NCBI GenBank assembly: GCA_025765595.1
Contig: JAIVFH010000120.1
Location: forward strand, 1-64,000
Direction: 5' to 3'
DNA: 64,000 nucleotides
DNA from: Obelidium mucronatum
Lineage: Eukaryota; Chytridiomycota; Chytridiomycetes; Chytridiales; Chytriomycetaceae
The number at the start of each line of letters is the position of its first letter. Positions within the stretch are counted from its first letter, which is position 1. The position numbers and the translations under genes are program-made. Shown in pieces: positions 12,536 to 25,280 of this stretch. The notes below the pieces were generated by a model, which had not been told where the DNA came from, did no database searches, and worked only from the letters and a program-made list of their open reading frames with translations.

Positions 12536-13742
12536 TTAACGATTGGGTAGTCCTGGCATGACGTGAAAATTCTTGGCGTTAGTCGCGTTTATGCCCGACA
12601 AACAACAAACAAAAACATACAAAAATCAGGCCGAGGACTCAAAGATGTTCAGAACGTAAAATAAATGGAAGCTTTCAAAGCGGCGATGTGCAGATGACGC
12701 GTGTTTTGTTTCAACAGAATTAAACGCTTAGACGGCGTCCAGCCAGCAACCAGGGACTTTATGCTGTATTTCTAGGTCGAAAGCTGCATCCGCGGTGAGT
12801 GCTGTAAATATCTGTAATATCTTGGTTCAAAGATCAGGAGGAACGAAACAAGATTTCTGGCAGCTAAACTATAGTCATACCAGAGTCCGAGACTGCAGCG
12901 TAGGCAAATATATTCATGACATAGCGGCTGAGAAGCGGCGGCGCGGTTCGGACGACCGGCAGTAGGTATTTGTTGACAGGCAGGAGAATCTGACAAAGTC
13001 GGTTTTTGTTGAAGTTCTTCATCAATAAATAAATAACCAAATTAAAAATTAATATTTTCTATTATTTTCAAATACAATTTAAAGCAATAGGTATTATAAA
13101 TTGGAGCATATATTGCGGTTTATTTGCTTTAAACAAGGCTCGGCTGATGCTTTTGGCCGCGACGCTGGGGCGGTTGTTGTTCTGAGTTTGGCACCAACTT
13201 GGAAGAAAAAAGACAAATGCAAGCAACGCGCCGAGAATATGGTCGCCAGTAGCCCCAGAATGCGACGGCTCACGTGGAGAATTCTTTGCTCTGCAGGAGA
13301 GCGGCAAATTCTCAGTATCACGAGGCTCTCAAAAAGATAACTCACCACAATTTGCAAGAAGAACGCATATTGACGCCAATAGCAGAACCCCTGGAAAACG
13401 GAACCAAGTCGCCGAGAATGTGACTTGAATGGAGCGACTTGAATGGAGCCCCTAAAGCAATAGCAAAAAAAGAATCCTTGTTAACATCATCGCCGAGAGT
13501 GGTTTATTTGCTTTAAACAAGGCTCGGCTGATGCGCTAGTATTTTTTTTGAAAATAGGTTCATTTTGGTTGAAAAAGAACGAAATTTGGCGTGGTTGAAC
13601 GTTCAAAAATTATTATTCTCTATTATTTTCTATTATTGTCAAATGCACAAAAAACAGGTATTATTAATTAGAGCGTATGGTTCTCAGGCCCCTGGTAACA
13701 TAAAAAATTGTCAATTAGTCAATTATTATATGGCCAACGTTA

Positions 13743-14541
13743 TCAAAATGGCGTACCTCTAGCGGCAAAATCACTACACGAGGGCAACACCTCCCAGCGC
13801 TGCACCCCCCACGGCAACACCCGGGCCTCGTCCTTGGTCCTCAGCACGAGACGCGACTGGCTGGACGGCAACAAGCGCGCGATCGTGTCGGGGGGCGGCG
13901 GCGGCATCCCGCGGTCCGTGTGGCAGCGCACGAACGCGTTCGGCGGACACGCGAGCAGGTGGGCTACGCGGACCAGCACGGGGTCCGGCACGTTGGGGGC
14001 CCAGAGCCGGTACGTGGCCAGCGAGTAGCTGGGCGCCGAATACACAACGGCCGTGTCCATGCCAGCGCGCCAGGCCTGCGCAACCAGCGCCCCGAACCCG
14101 TGGTCGTTGGACATGACCACGAGGACCCCCCGCCACTGGGATGCCGCGTGCTCCAGGACGTGCCGCAAGCTGCGTCCCGCCAGGCAGCTGTCCGCCGACT
14201 CCGCGCCAGTCACACGGGACGTGAATGTCTGCCAGCCGGCGGCCGACAGCTGCGCCAGCGACTTCCGAAGCCGCCGATGCCGCGCTGCCGACAGCTGTGC
14301 CGTGCCGCCCACGGCCACAGTCATGCTGCCAACCACTCGCGTGATTCCCGGTGGTCCGCCGGCAAGCACTGTGGCCACCACTTTTGCCGAGAACGCTGAG
14401 ATAGGCTAGTTGGGGGGAAAATGCGGAATAACTTAAGCTGCTATCCAAGGCACTGTGGGGGATGGATGTTACCTGTCTCTGTGTTTGAAGATTCTCCCAA
14501 TCCCACACGAAGTGGACTGCCTCCGTCCGTGTTTGGGGCAT
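13743..14541 (-). CDS. Gene C, copy 1: NYN-domain protein, 246 aa
   Basis: Two exons on the minus strand (14541-14454 and 14395-13743) joined over a 58-nt intron give 247 codons including TGA. The N-terminus carries the family motif HFVWDWENLQ (D-x-E-N intact). Later come LSAAGW, ESADSCLAGRSLRHVL with a candidate second acidic residue, and VLVVMSNDHGFGALV, matching the conserved S-x-D-x-D-F loop region of NYN nucleases. This is the most canonical NYN protein here, so metal-dependent RNA cleavage is plausible but not shown. The C-terminal 80 residues, with a run of five prolines, are unlike gene A. The start is the ATG at 14541; upstream sequence differs by indels between the two copies. It is divergent from gene D. 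Local GC is clearly higher than in its neighbours. Confidence 0.75.
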
Positions 14542-15344
14542 TTCGGGAGGTTTTGAAATGCCGACCGATTTTCTCGTGGACGGCGGGAATGTGAACGGCC
14601 AGTCAAACGTCAGAGAATTTTCAGGAATTTTCCAATAAACAATTTTCCTGAGTTTATTCACAGCAATAATTAGTCCATTTATGATGATTTTTAAACCAGA
14701 CTTTTCTACGATTCTGTCTAGAAGAGTTAATATATATATAATTGCTGGACTGCGTTTTGAGAGCTCCCAGTTTCTATTTTTTTCTGATGGATTGTTTATA
14801 ATGTTCCTTCTTTATTGTCATTCAAGTTGATGGTTTCCGTTTTTTACTATCTGTTTGAATAACTTGCCCAAGCAAAGGAATCCAAATAGCCCGACCATAC
14901 ATTGCACTGTGCTAAAAGATTTGAGAGTGGCTGCATGGCAAATTACTGAGCGACCCAGGTGAATCTTTACCAACCACGTAATTTACCTCCACCACGCTGA
15001 AAGGCAAGTTTCGGCCAACTCCAAACTCCCCTGCATGTCCAATCATAGCACCACCTTATTTGGCCACATGAATGAAAGTTCAAACAAACACAAGAATCAA
15101 TGCATTGGTGAAATGTTGAACAACGTGTTTCCTGGAAGTGGAGGGGTTCCCAGGACACTAGTACGGACTACGGAGAGTACAAGTGCTTGCAGCCGAGAAG
15201 CGTTGCAACAACAGAATCGTGCCAATTAACAGATGCATTTTTTCTGTCGCTGCTTGTTACGTGGAAACTTGATCATGTTAGTTCTTCGATCTGGCAGAAA
15301 TTATCCAAGCACCGGTGTCAGGAACCCAGAAAATTATTCCCACA
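14542..15344. other. Divergent spacer between C1 and D1
   Basis: Holds the presumed divergent promoters of C and D. Part of it (about 15115-15200) is what remains of a minus-strand NYN relic that is better preserved in unit 2. Compared with unit 2 about 259 bases are missing after 15123, at a CGTG microhomology. No other gene is supported. Confidence 0.5.
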
Positions 15345-17374
15345 ATGGCAACAGCGGCAGCTCCCGAAGACATAGCCCCATTCAACCTCTACAACCATCT
15401 TGTTTCCATGAATGTGCAGTTCAAGTATACCATCGATGCTTTCAAGCGCGTGCATCTCTTGATCGGCCACGGTGGCTTGGAATTTGTTGCAAAACCATCA
15501 AAGACGCAACTGACAAAACAAAGGCACCAGTCTACGGTTAGTCGCGTGATTTGTCTGGCTTCCTCGGATTCATCTTGTTTCCATTGGCAGCTCTGGAAGT
15601 ATGCGGAAAACTGGGTCCGCAGCAATCTCCATCAGCTACTGCCCACCGCCCAGCATCATATCTGGGTCGTTTGTCCATCCACACCAAATAATAATCAAGA
15701 CGATAAATTGGTTCTCAGGCTGAACCTGCTTCGCGAAGAGAACGCGCTTTCTCCCATGGGATATCTCTTCACATGTCCTCCAAATCAATTAATTATGGGA
15801 ATCAGCGATGGGCTGCTAATGTACGAACCCCTCTATTTTTCCTCTTTATCTTACTCAAGTACATGGACGTCTTTTTCCACCGGCTATACTCCAGGGCCTT
15901 TGGAAATTACCTGCGAGTCGATGTTTCAGAATTTGGAATGTTTCGCAACTGGTATGCGGCCATCAGCCCTGCGATATTGACTGGGCTTCGCTCTGAGACG
16001 TCCTGGGCTGTTGAAGACAACACCGGCATTGCCAAGTCAGTATTCCAGTCACCGAATATTATCGCTGATTTTTTTTTGATGAATGTTTGGCTGATTCCAG
16101 CGGCTTTGCTTGTGTTGTGGACAACACACTTGGATATGTGGTCAACATCAGAGATGGGGGGTCTCTCATGGAAGCGATTGAAGACTGTTTTCGTACTCTG
16201 GCAGATGACTTCAGATTTCCAAGCCACATTGAATCCGATGAAGCGGGAAATTGTGTCAAAATTGTCATGCCATTGACTGGTTCTCTTGTGAGTCCCAACC
16301 CTTTATCCTTTAACTTAAATATCCTTGTTGGTAGGGAGCAACGATTACATTTACCAGAAGTAATGACCCCTTCGAATCATTTGAATCAATTGCCTCGACG
16401 CGAGAAAGACAAACATCCATGTATCAGGCGTTCCAGGGAGATCATCCACAAGCTTTCCTGCCTATTTCAGTTTTGAAATTCATTTTCTTTGTTTCCAAAG
16501 TTTCCGATGTCGATATGGGGGCTGTGTTCCGGATGGTTGAATCAGTTGTTTTGCGTGCCTGCCACAATGTACACAATTACGAAATGCTCTGGAAGTGCTT
16601 GTAGAATATTAACGAAACTGCACAGGTCCGCAACAGTGGAATCCTTCATGTTGGGCCTATGGAATTGCTGGCCTACTGTTTGAAACTCCTGTCACTCATG
16701 GATACTCATGGTTATGGAAAGGAAAGTAAGTGTAACTATTGGGAACATACAGTGTTTGGTTGGGATTGACCAATTGGACCGGACTCCATAGCGGGTTTCT
16801 CCACCAAAGAGACGAGAGATATTATAGTAGAAACATCAAGCGAGATTCTGTCCATGATTTGGCGACCGGTGACCTGGCGCATTCTCGAAACTGAAGCGGC
16901 AACACAAACTGAGCTGAGTGTTCTGAGAAGCATGCTGTTTCCATCTCTGGCATTCTCCCACCCCCTTTTGTGCTGGCCTATCGGGAACTTGGGCTGCAAT
17001 CAAGGTTCGTGTTTAAAGTTCGTGTTTGCAGATCAGAACTGTTTTCTTTCTAAACTTTTGATTCAGCATGCATGGAATATCGCGACAACCGGAAATTCGA
17101 AATGCGCCTTACTTTGGCAATTCGGCCAGCACATGCCGCCCCTGTTTGGCGCATAACACAAGGGTTTATGATGATGCGAGTATTTGAATCTCGAAAATTT
17201 GGCGAAATTAGCTCTACTGCTCTTAAAGGAATTGGAATGGCGGTGGCGGAAGATCTGGGGTGTGTGTGTTATAACTCTGACGACGTGCATGGCGGCTCCA
17301 ATGATCATCAGGGTTTTGTTTTGGTCGTTTCGTCCAAACTGGCACTCAAATACATGATCAATTCGGTCGGATAA
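15345..17374 (+). CDS. Gene D, copy 1: unknown B/D-family protein, 8 exons, 534 aa
   Basis: Exons 15345-15536, 15591-15820, 15895-16035, 16101-16287, 16335-16568, 16626-16725, 16792-17004 and 17067-17374 join via 47-74 nt GT-AG introns into a 1,605-nt frame ending in TAA. Copy 2 has indels in intron 4 and none in exons. The domain is unknown to me. It aligns with gene B: SDGLLMAFGNYLRV with FEGLLKKFAQYLSV, and SNDPFESFESIAS with SNSDRCFESKLIS. Five introns coincide in position and phase. Residues 1-115 have no visible counterpart in B. There is no signal peptide or clear membrane segment. The start is the first ATG of the aligned frame (MATAAAPEDIAPFNLYNHLV). The gene is divergent from NYN gene C, as B is beside NYN gene A, so a joint role is inferred. 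Confidence 0.75.
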
Positions 17375-18043
17375 ATTGCAGTTTCGGTTCAGTCTGAACT
17401 GGTTTCCTGTTCGGTTTATGTTTGGGCAGTATGAATTATCAAATAAATATTCGTTATATTCAACCTTTTTTGTTTTTGGCTCCATTATCGCTGCTGAAAG
17501 TTTTGTCTCTCACTTTGCCAACAGATGTTTTGGTTGCCCATGGAAATGCGTATACCATTTGTGCTGACAATAGACGAGTGCGTTGGATACGTCACGTCGG
17601 TAGAATTGTAGCTTCTGCCGGTCGGTAGTTTCGAGGGGGTGATTGTACAACTACTATGTAGGTCCCATGTCTTGATACAAAGTAAACTCATCGGAACGGC
17701 CAAGAACCACAAAAACAGAAAGAGCAATGACCCCCGTAAAACTTTGCATCGAAATGGGTCTGATATTGTTAAACGCAAAACGGGGTATTCAGCTGGAGAA
17801 AATTAAATGGGTGAACAAGAAAGAATACGAATCATAATATCAGAGCGTACTTACCACCATCTAGATGATTCTAAACACAACTGAATCTCCCTCAGACCGC
17901 TTGAATGAAAAATAACACAGGTATTGAATAAAAGGACGAACAGAAGAAAAAATACATCGTGACTGGCTGACCTTCTGTCCAGAAACCAGCAGTTGACGTC
18001 TTCGCTATGGTCTCCCTCAGCTGATTAAAATCGAAAAATTGAG
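17375..18043. other. Spacer between D1 and A2 (duplication joint)
   Basis: Contains the D 3' flank with an AATAAA at about 17443 and the 5' flank of A. The same sequence with several indels lies at 28373-29055. Short open frames near 17420-17630 are broken by frameshifts in the second copy, so I do not call them genes. Confidence 0.5.
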
Positions 18044-18961
18044 ATGGACCAAGAAATGAGAGACGCTTCCCACAGTTCTGAAGAACGGCCTGACACCCCT
18101 GAACAGCCGATTCCCACGCTCGCAGGCAAAGTGCATCTGTTGATTGACGCGGAAATCTTGCAAGGATTGACGCCAGTAAGCTAAGCAACGCGTCTTCGCG
18201 TGTCCCAGTTAACAGTTGAACTTGTCATTGCTGAACTTGGCAGGAAGCGGTCCGTGCCTGCGCCAGCCGAATGTGCCGCCTGGCACACCAGAAGTACAGC
18301 GGCCTCAACAGCTTGGCGGTGACGGCCCACATCGAGCTGAGCCACCAGCAACGACGCGCTCTGGTGGACTACGGCGCAGCAATGGTCCGAACGGGAACGA
18401 GGAAGCTGCTTGCGAACGCCATTGTCAACGCGCTAATGGACCTTGCAGTCAGCTCAAAACGCGGCGATGCCATTGTCGTGGCCACCGACAATCTGCAAGC
18501 GCAGGACGCCTTGCGCTCGCTCATGGCGCAGCAGCGCTTCGTGGTGTTGGTTTTGTTGGAACCTGGCGCAACACGCATCGGTCGGGTTTGCGCCCGAGTG
18601 CATCCATCGCTACCAGTGGGCAGAAGTTGTCAGCGGCGCACTGCTCGAGAGCGAAGGACTGAACCCTGTCGAGTTTCCCGTGAAGCACTTGCTCGAACAT
18701 CTCTACGGCTTGACTCCCACCGACACCATCGTGGATGATCATGGCTGGCATTCGCCCGTGCCTGTCGCGGTTGCCCCGACGGCGGAGTCCCTTCTCCACC
18801 ACAATGAAAGTGACCTTGACCGGGTCAAGAACAGAATGCGTCAGCTCCAAACACATCACACTATCGTCTTGCCAACCAAACCTCTGTAGGGCCTGCTTAA
18901 TCACCCGGACGATCTCACGCGTGTCAATTCGATCCAAGAGTTGATTGATTTCTGGGCTTGA
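18044..18961 (+). pseudogene. Gene A, copy 2: NYN-like, premature stop
   Basis: Same structure as copy 1, with the exon-1 ATG at 18044 and the same internal frame change. A C-to-T change turns the CAG codon of copies 1 and 3 into TAG at 18887-18889, removing the last 24 residues up to the ancestral stop at 18961. This copy keeps a 15-bp stretch (VAPTA) that copies 1 and 3 lack and that divergent gene E retains, so copy 2 preserves the older form there. The truncated protein would still hold the whole NYN-like core if the frame change is bridged. Confidence 0.65.
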
Positions 18962-19740
18962 GCTTCCTCCCATTCAGTGCTTGCATGTTTTTTTTGAGGA
19001 TTGTGTGTACTCTGATGTGTATGATGTTCAAAATACATTGATTATTGTATTATTTCAAGTTTTCGTGGAGTCGAGTGTCCCCAAGGATTCTTGGACTTTG
19101 GCAATAGGGTCGAGAACACAGGGTCTGGAGCATTTACACTCACTCAGGATACCGAAATTATCATAAGAAACGTGTTTCGAGCATAATCTTCTTTTCCCAA
19201 ATATTAAAGTAACAGAAAGCCAACTTGTTTTCACCAGTTAAGGTGGTTTTTCATATAATCATACGTTACCAAAGAGTGTTCATGAATCAAAGCAGAGACC
19301 CGTTGACGTATTCTTCTTTCATGTGGAGAACCAACAACCCGTTGAGTCGAGATTTGGGACTTGATTGAATCTACAACATATGCATTGTTATTGCAAGTTA
19401 TGTAACTTAAAAAGAATGTACAATGTTCAAGATGTAGAATGTTTAACGGTCCATTTGGTAAGGGAAGCAGTCTTACCAATCATGCCCAAACTAAGTTTAC
19501 AGTGCTAGGTCTCGCCCTGCACACCACCCTCGCCCACGTCATTCTCTGACGACTTGTCATCGACACCACTGGCAGCGGGAGGCCAGACCATTGGGCAAAT
19601 GACCTGATTGACCAAGGCGGTAGTTGACCATTTGAATTCGCGATCAATCATCATATCACCGCCTTCTGGCACTGCCGCTCCACGAATCGTAAGGATGCCT
19701 CAGTCTGTTTCCTAAGATTCGTCGGAGAATCAAAGAACCA
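18962..19740. other. Spacer between A2 and B2
   Basis: Equivalent of 1555-2613 without the 279-bp insertion. Small indels relative to the other copies, and no gene supported. The TAG near 19716 that might serve as an acceptor for an upstream B exon in copies 1 and 3 is TAA here, which argues against that exon. Confidence 0.5.
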
Positions 19741-21446
19741 ATGAGTTCTTGGAGGCGATGTGCAAACATACACTTGAGACCCCTGAAAATGCACATCACC
19801 AAAGGAATGGATGATCCATGTACACGTCACGAAATTTATCCAATGAGCGCCGTAACCTCCCCGTTCGAAGGACTGCTGAAGTGAGTTCTTCTCGAATGGG
19901 GTACCTTGAACATTCTCTGACGACGACACATTCAGGAAATTCGCACAATACCTTTCCGTTCCATATTTGACAACGGTTGGACTGGAAAGATCACTCTTTC
20001 CAATTTTTCCGCCCAACACGGTATATCTTCGAAATTCTGCGGCACATCGGTAAGATACCAGTCAATATACAATCAACCATGTTTGACTTTTTCTTTTTAG
20101 AGGAACGGCCAGCCGAATCGATTCGGCATTCCATTTTGCCGTTAAAAAGCAGGACGAAATCCCCTTGAAGGAACTTGTGGACGCTGCATTCAAAAGGGAT
20201 TCCACGTTGCAAGTTAACCATTTATCATCACAATCTGATAATATCGCTGTCGCTGACGCGATGGACTGTGGAGTTCTGGTGGTATGTACTCAACGCGTCA
20301 TTACAAGTCCGATTCTTCTCTTATTGTATTGATGGCATTTCGCAGTTGACGACTTTCACGTTGAGCAGCAATTCTGATCGCTGCTTTGAGTCAAATCTGA
20401 TTTCTCGGGATCACCAAAGGGCGGAATTTCTCGAGTATTGGACACGCTATCCTGTCGCACATGAGGCAGCAATCTTGATTAACGCGGCGCTATCTTGGGC
20501 AGACTGGAGAGGGCACATTGATTTAGTGCATTACCTTGTGGATCAAGTCATCCTACTTGTGGTCGACGAAATGGTGGGATCCTCATGTCTTCCACTGTTT
20601 TATTTTCTTGAAGTTCTGATGGTGTGTCTTTCAGATGTCGCAACGACGTCCCATTACTACGCTTTCTGTTACCGACGGTGCTTTAAAATTCTTGAAGGCT
20701 CCTGGATACCGCATGGTCCATCTCGATGGTATAGTTGTCTTGGCCTTTCTCTGCTTTCTCAAAACCATCAAAACAGAATCCGCAAAAGTTCCAATGTTTG
20801 GGTGGGAAGAGCTTTCGACCATGGCCACAAGTATGCTGGATGTGCTGACGGACCGTCCTGTACGTATTGTTGTTCTATCTATTGCGGTGGCTGACTAAAT
20901 CGTGAAAAACGCAGTTTGACGACCAGCCTGTTATGACTCTGCACGCGTTTATCTGCCCGTTTTATGCCACTCAAAAGGATCCACATGACGCCGACGAACA
21001 AATTGGGGGGCTCGCAAACATCTATATTGCCAGGTGTCAATACGGTATGGTAGCTTTCTTTCCTATTTGACTCTGTTTCCCCCCCTTTTTTTTCCAACCT
21101 TCAGCCAATCTTTAATCTCGTTTGCACGCTTCCAGCTCTCGAAATCAACCGCTCCACCAAGTGTACCGCTGTTAACGGCTATCCCCCACCATCAAACAAT
21201 GTCTGTCAATTCATTCAAAAATTCAAGTTGATGCTTGCAAGCATGGCGTTTGAATTGTTGCTGACAAATGGGAATCCAAGCACCCAAATGATTTCTGACG
21301 GATTGGCCATGGTGCAGGCAACGTTGGATCGCGTCACATCTCGACAGCAAAATGGCATTCTGTTCAATATTCAAATCAGTTTCCCAATGACCGATAGGAT
21401 TTTGGCTGTTGTAGACTTTGAAGTGTTCACATTGGGTGATGTTTAA
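19741..21446 (+). CDS. Gene B, copy 2: unknown B/D-family protein, 442 aa
   Basis: The same seven-exon map as copy 1 applies (19741-19880, 19936-20049, 20101-20281, 20346-20573, 20635-20859, 20915-21044, 21136-21446). Intron 1 is 55 nt rather than 52, and the last exon carries three extra residues (VFT) before the final LGDV. All exons stay open. Nucleotide differences from copy 1 are few. The retained frame after duplication suggests the protein is still, or was until recently, functional. Confidence 0.75.
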
Positions 21447-21648
21447 CTCTGGCTTTTGCAATTTCCAAGTACAAATAAAAAGTAGTTTACTTAAAATGCA
21501 GTTAACTCGAGGTTTATTTGTTTTACAAAAGGTTGTACTGATATCTAAACCCCGTTTCTTTCGAACTCTCTTATTCCAGTTGGTCCCAAATTTCCAGGGT
21601 TCCCACAACTTGCAGAATAAACGCATATTCACAACGGAACCAACGCCG

Positions 21649-24268
21649 AGAATGTGACTTGAATGGAGCCCCTAAAGCAATAGCAAAAAAAGAATCCTTG
21701 TTAACATCATCGCCGAGAGTCCGAAAAGCGTCGAAAACGAACCGTAATTTGATAGATTGAGGTGAAGTTCCTGTAAAATAGCACCAGCAGGAAACGAACG
21801 GGCGGATGGAATGCCCGACTGCTGTGAATCCCTGGTGCTCGAGAAATATCGCCAAGAAGCAATACATCTGAGCCACAGAGATTCAGCATGGCAGAGAGAC
21901 ATCCAGAACCCGCCCCGATCGTTTCCAGTGGTTCCGCTCGTCCCAGTAGTTCCAATCGGGTAGCACCTACTTGTAAAGACTTTTAACGATTGGGTAGTCC
22001 TGGCATGACGTGAAAATTCTTGGCGTTAGTCGCGTTTATGCCCGACAAACAACAAACAAAAACATACAAAAATCAGGCCGAGGACTCAAAGATGTTCAGA
22101 ACGTAAATAAATGGAAGCTTAAATAAATGGAAGCTTTCAAAGCGGCGATGTGCAGATGACGCGTGTTTTGTTTCAACAGGCTGAGTAGCGCTTTCGAGGG
22201 ATGGATTAAACGCTTAGACGGCGTCCAGCCAACAACCAGTGACTTTATGCTGTATTTCTAGTTCGGAAGCTGCATCGGCGGTGGGTGCTGTAAATATCTG
22301 TAATGTCTTGGGTCAAAGATCAGGAGGAACGAAACAAGATTTCTGGCAGCTAAACTATAGTCATACCTGAGCCCGAGACTGCAGCGCAGGCAAATATATT
22401 CATGACATAGCGGCTGAGAAGCGGCGGCGCGGTTCGGACGACTGGCAGTAGGTATTTGTTGACAGGCAGGAGAATCTGACAAAGTCGGTTTTTGTTAAAG
22501 TTCTCCTCAATAAATAAATAACCAAATTTTAAAATTAATATTTTCTATTATTTTCAAATACAATTTAAAGCAATAGGTATTATAAATTGGAGCATATATT
22601 GCGGTTTATTTGCTTTAAACAAGGCTCGGCTGATGCTTTTGGCCGCGACGCTGGGGCGGTTGTTGTTCTGAGTTTGGCACCAACTTGGAAGAAAAAAGAC
22701 AAATGCAAGCAACGCGCCGAGAATATGGTCGCCAGTAGCCCCAGAATGCGACGCCTCACGTGGAGAATTCTTTGTTCCGCAGGAGAGCGGCAAATTCTCA
22801 GTATCACGAGGCTCTCAAAAAGAGAACTCACCACAATTTGCAAGAAGAACGCATATTGACGCCCATAGCAGAACCCATAGAAAACGGAACCAAGTCGCCG
22901 AGAATGTGACTTGAATGGAGCGACTTGAATGGAGCCCCTAAAGCAATAGCAAAAAAAGAATCCTTGTTAACATCATCGCCGAGAGTCCGAAAAGCGTCGA
23001 AAACGAACCATAATTTGATAGATTGAGATGAAGTTCCCGTGAAGTAGCGCCTGCAGGAAACGAACGGGCGGATGGAATGCCCGACTGCTGTGAATCCCTG
23101 GTGCTCGAGAAATATCGCCAAGAAGCAATACATCTGAGCCACAGAGATTCAGCATGGCAGAGAGACATCCAGAACCCGCCCCGATCGTTTCCAGTGGTTC
23201 CGCTCGTCCCAGTAGTTCCGGTCAAGTAGCGCCTGAAGGAAACGAACGGGCGGATGGAATGCCCGACTGCTGTGAATCCCTGGTGCTCGAGAAATATCGC
23301 CAAGAAGCAATACATCTGAGCCACAGAGATTCAGCATGGCAGAGAGACATCCAGAACCCGCCCCGATCGTTTCCAGTGGTTCCGCTCGTCCCAGTAGTTC
23401 CGGTCAAGTAGCGCCTGAAGGAAACGTACGGGCGGATGGAATGCCCGACTGCTGTGAATCCCTGGTGCTCGAGAAATATCGCCAAGAAGCAATACATCTG
23501 AGCCACAGAGATTCAGCATGGCAGAGAGACATCCAGAACCCGCCCCGATCGTTTCCAGTGGTTCCGCTCGTCCCAGTAGTTCCAATCGGGTAGCACCTAC
23601 TTGTAAAGACTTTTAACGATTGGGTAGTCCTGGCATGACGTGAAAATTCTTGGCGTTAGTCGCGTTTATGCCCGACAAACAACAAACAAAAACATACAAA
23701 AATCAGGCCGAGGACTCAAAGATGTTCAGAACGTAAATAAATGGAAGCTTAAATAAATGGAAGCTTTCAAAGCGGCGATGTGCAGATGACGCGTGTTTTG
23801 TTTCAACAGGCTGAGTAGCGCTTTCGAGGGATGGATTAAACGCTTAGACGGCGTCCAGCCAACAACCAGTGACTTTATGCTGTATTTCTAGTTCGGAAGC
23901 TGCATCGGCGGTGGGTGCTGTAAATATCTGTAATGTCTTGGGTCAAAGATCAGGAGGAACGAAACAAGATTTCTGGCAGCTAAACTATAGTCATACCTGA
24001 GCCCGAGACTGCAGCGCAGGCAAATATATTCATGACATAGCGGCTGAGAAGCGGCGGCGCGGTTCGGACGACTGGCAGTAGGTATTTGTTGACAGGCAGG
24101 AGAATCTGACAAAGTCGGTTTTTGTTAAAGTTCTCCTCAATAAATAAATAACCAAATTTTAAAATTAATATTTTCTATTATTTCAAATACAATTTAAAGC
24201 AATAGGTATTATAAATTGGAGCATATATTGCGGTTTATTTGCTTTAAACAAGGCTCGGCTGATGCGCT
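21649..24268. repeat. Satellite array 2 (short)
   Basis: Only two higher-order units with anchors at 22587 and about 24217 (1,630 bp apart) and four 182-bp monomers. The stretches around 22258 and 23888 appear identical. The second unit is truncated after the anchor and runs directly into the C2 3' flank, as at the end of array 1. Confidence 0.95.
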
Positions 24269-24474
24269 AGTATTTTTTTTGAAAATAGGTTCATTTTGGT
24301 TGAAAAAGAACGAAATTTGGCGTGGTTGAACGTTCAAAAATTATTATTCTCTATTATTTTCTATTATTGTCAAATGCACAAAAAACAGGTATTATTAATT
24401 AGAGCGTATGGTTCTCAGGCCCCTGGTAACAAAAAAAAATTGTCAATTAGTCAATTATTATATGGCCAACGTTA

Positions 24475-25280
24475 TCAAAATGGCGTACCTCTAGCGGCAA
24501 AATCACTACACGAGGGCAACACCTCCCAGCGCTGCACCCCCCACGGCAACACCCGGGCCTCGTCCTTGGTCCTCAGCACGAGACGCGACTGGCTGGACGG
24601 CAACAAGCGCGCGATCGTGTCGGGGGGCGGCGGCGGCATCCCGCGGTCCGTGTGGCAGCGCACGAACGCGTTCGGCGGACACGCGAGCAGGTGGGCTACG
24701 CGGACCAGCACGGGGTCCGGCACGTTGGGGGCCCAGAGCCGGTACGTGGCCAGCGAGTAGCTGGGCGCCGAATACACAACGGCCGTGTCCATGCCAGCGC
24801 GCCAGGCCTGCGCAACCAGCGCCCCGAACCCGTGGTCGTTGGACATGACCACGAGGACCCCCCGCCACTGGGATGCCGCGTGCTCCAGGACGTGCCGCAA
24901 GCTGCGTCCCGCCAGGCAGCTGTCCGCCGACTCCGCGCCAGTCACACGGGACGTGAATGTCTGCCAGCCGGCGGCCGACAGCTGTGCCAGCGATTTGCGA
25001 AGCCGCCGCTGTCGCGCTGCCGACAGCTGTGCCGTGCCGCCCACTGCCACAGTCATGCTGCCAACCACTCGCGTGATTCCCGGTGGTCCGCCGGCAAGCA
25101 CTGTGGCCACCACTTTTGCCGAGAACGCTGAGATAGGCTAGTTGGGGGGAAAATGCGGAATAACTTAAGCTGCTATCCAATGGTGTGGGCACTGTGAGGG
25201 ATGGATGTTACCTGTCTCTGTGTTTGAAGATTCTCCCAATCCCACACGAAGTGGACTGCCTCCGTCCGTGTTTGGGGCAT
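24475..25280 (-). CDS. Gene C, copy 2: NYN-domain protein, 246 aa
   Basis: Exons 25280-25193 and 25127-24475 match copy 1 in size. The intron is 65 nt against 58 nt, so the indel lies inside the intron and supports the splice assignment. The D-x-E-N motif and the SNDHGF loop are intact. A few substitutions are seen, such as His to Gln in the ARQRRLRKSL segment. The gene is divergent from D2. Confidence 0.75.

Larger units (their letters stand above)
4507..13536. repeat. Satellite array 1 (182-bp monomer in a higher-order repeat)
   Basis: About 9 kb of tandem repeats between the 3' ends of B1 and C1. The higher-order unit recurs at 5446, 7071, 8333, 9970 and 13101 (anchor GGAGCATATATTGCGG), spaced 1,262 to 3,131 bp. 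Each unit has a roughly 1.1-kb constant part and a variable number of 182-bp monomers. The constant part contains an AT-rich stretch (AATATTTTCTATTATTTTCA) and a GC-rich part. About 19 monomers are present. The monomer length is not a multiple of three and every frame is interrupted at the junctions, so I read the array as non-coding. It ends in a truncated piece (13500-13536) also found at the end of array 2. Confidence 0.95.

Noticed and set aside
17422..17628. Possible small gene in the D-A spacer
   Set aside because: The second copy at 28420-28683 has frameshifting indels, so the frame is not maintained.
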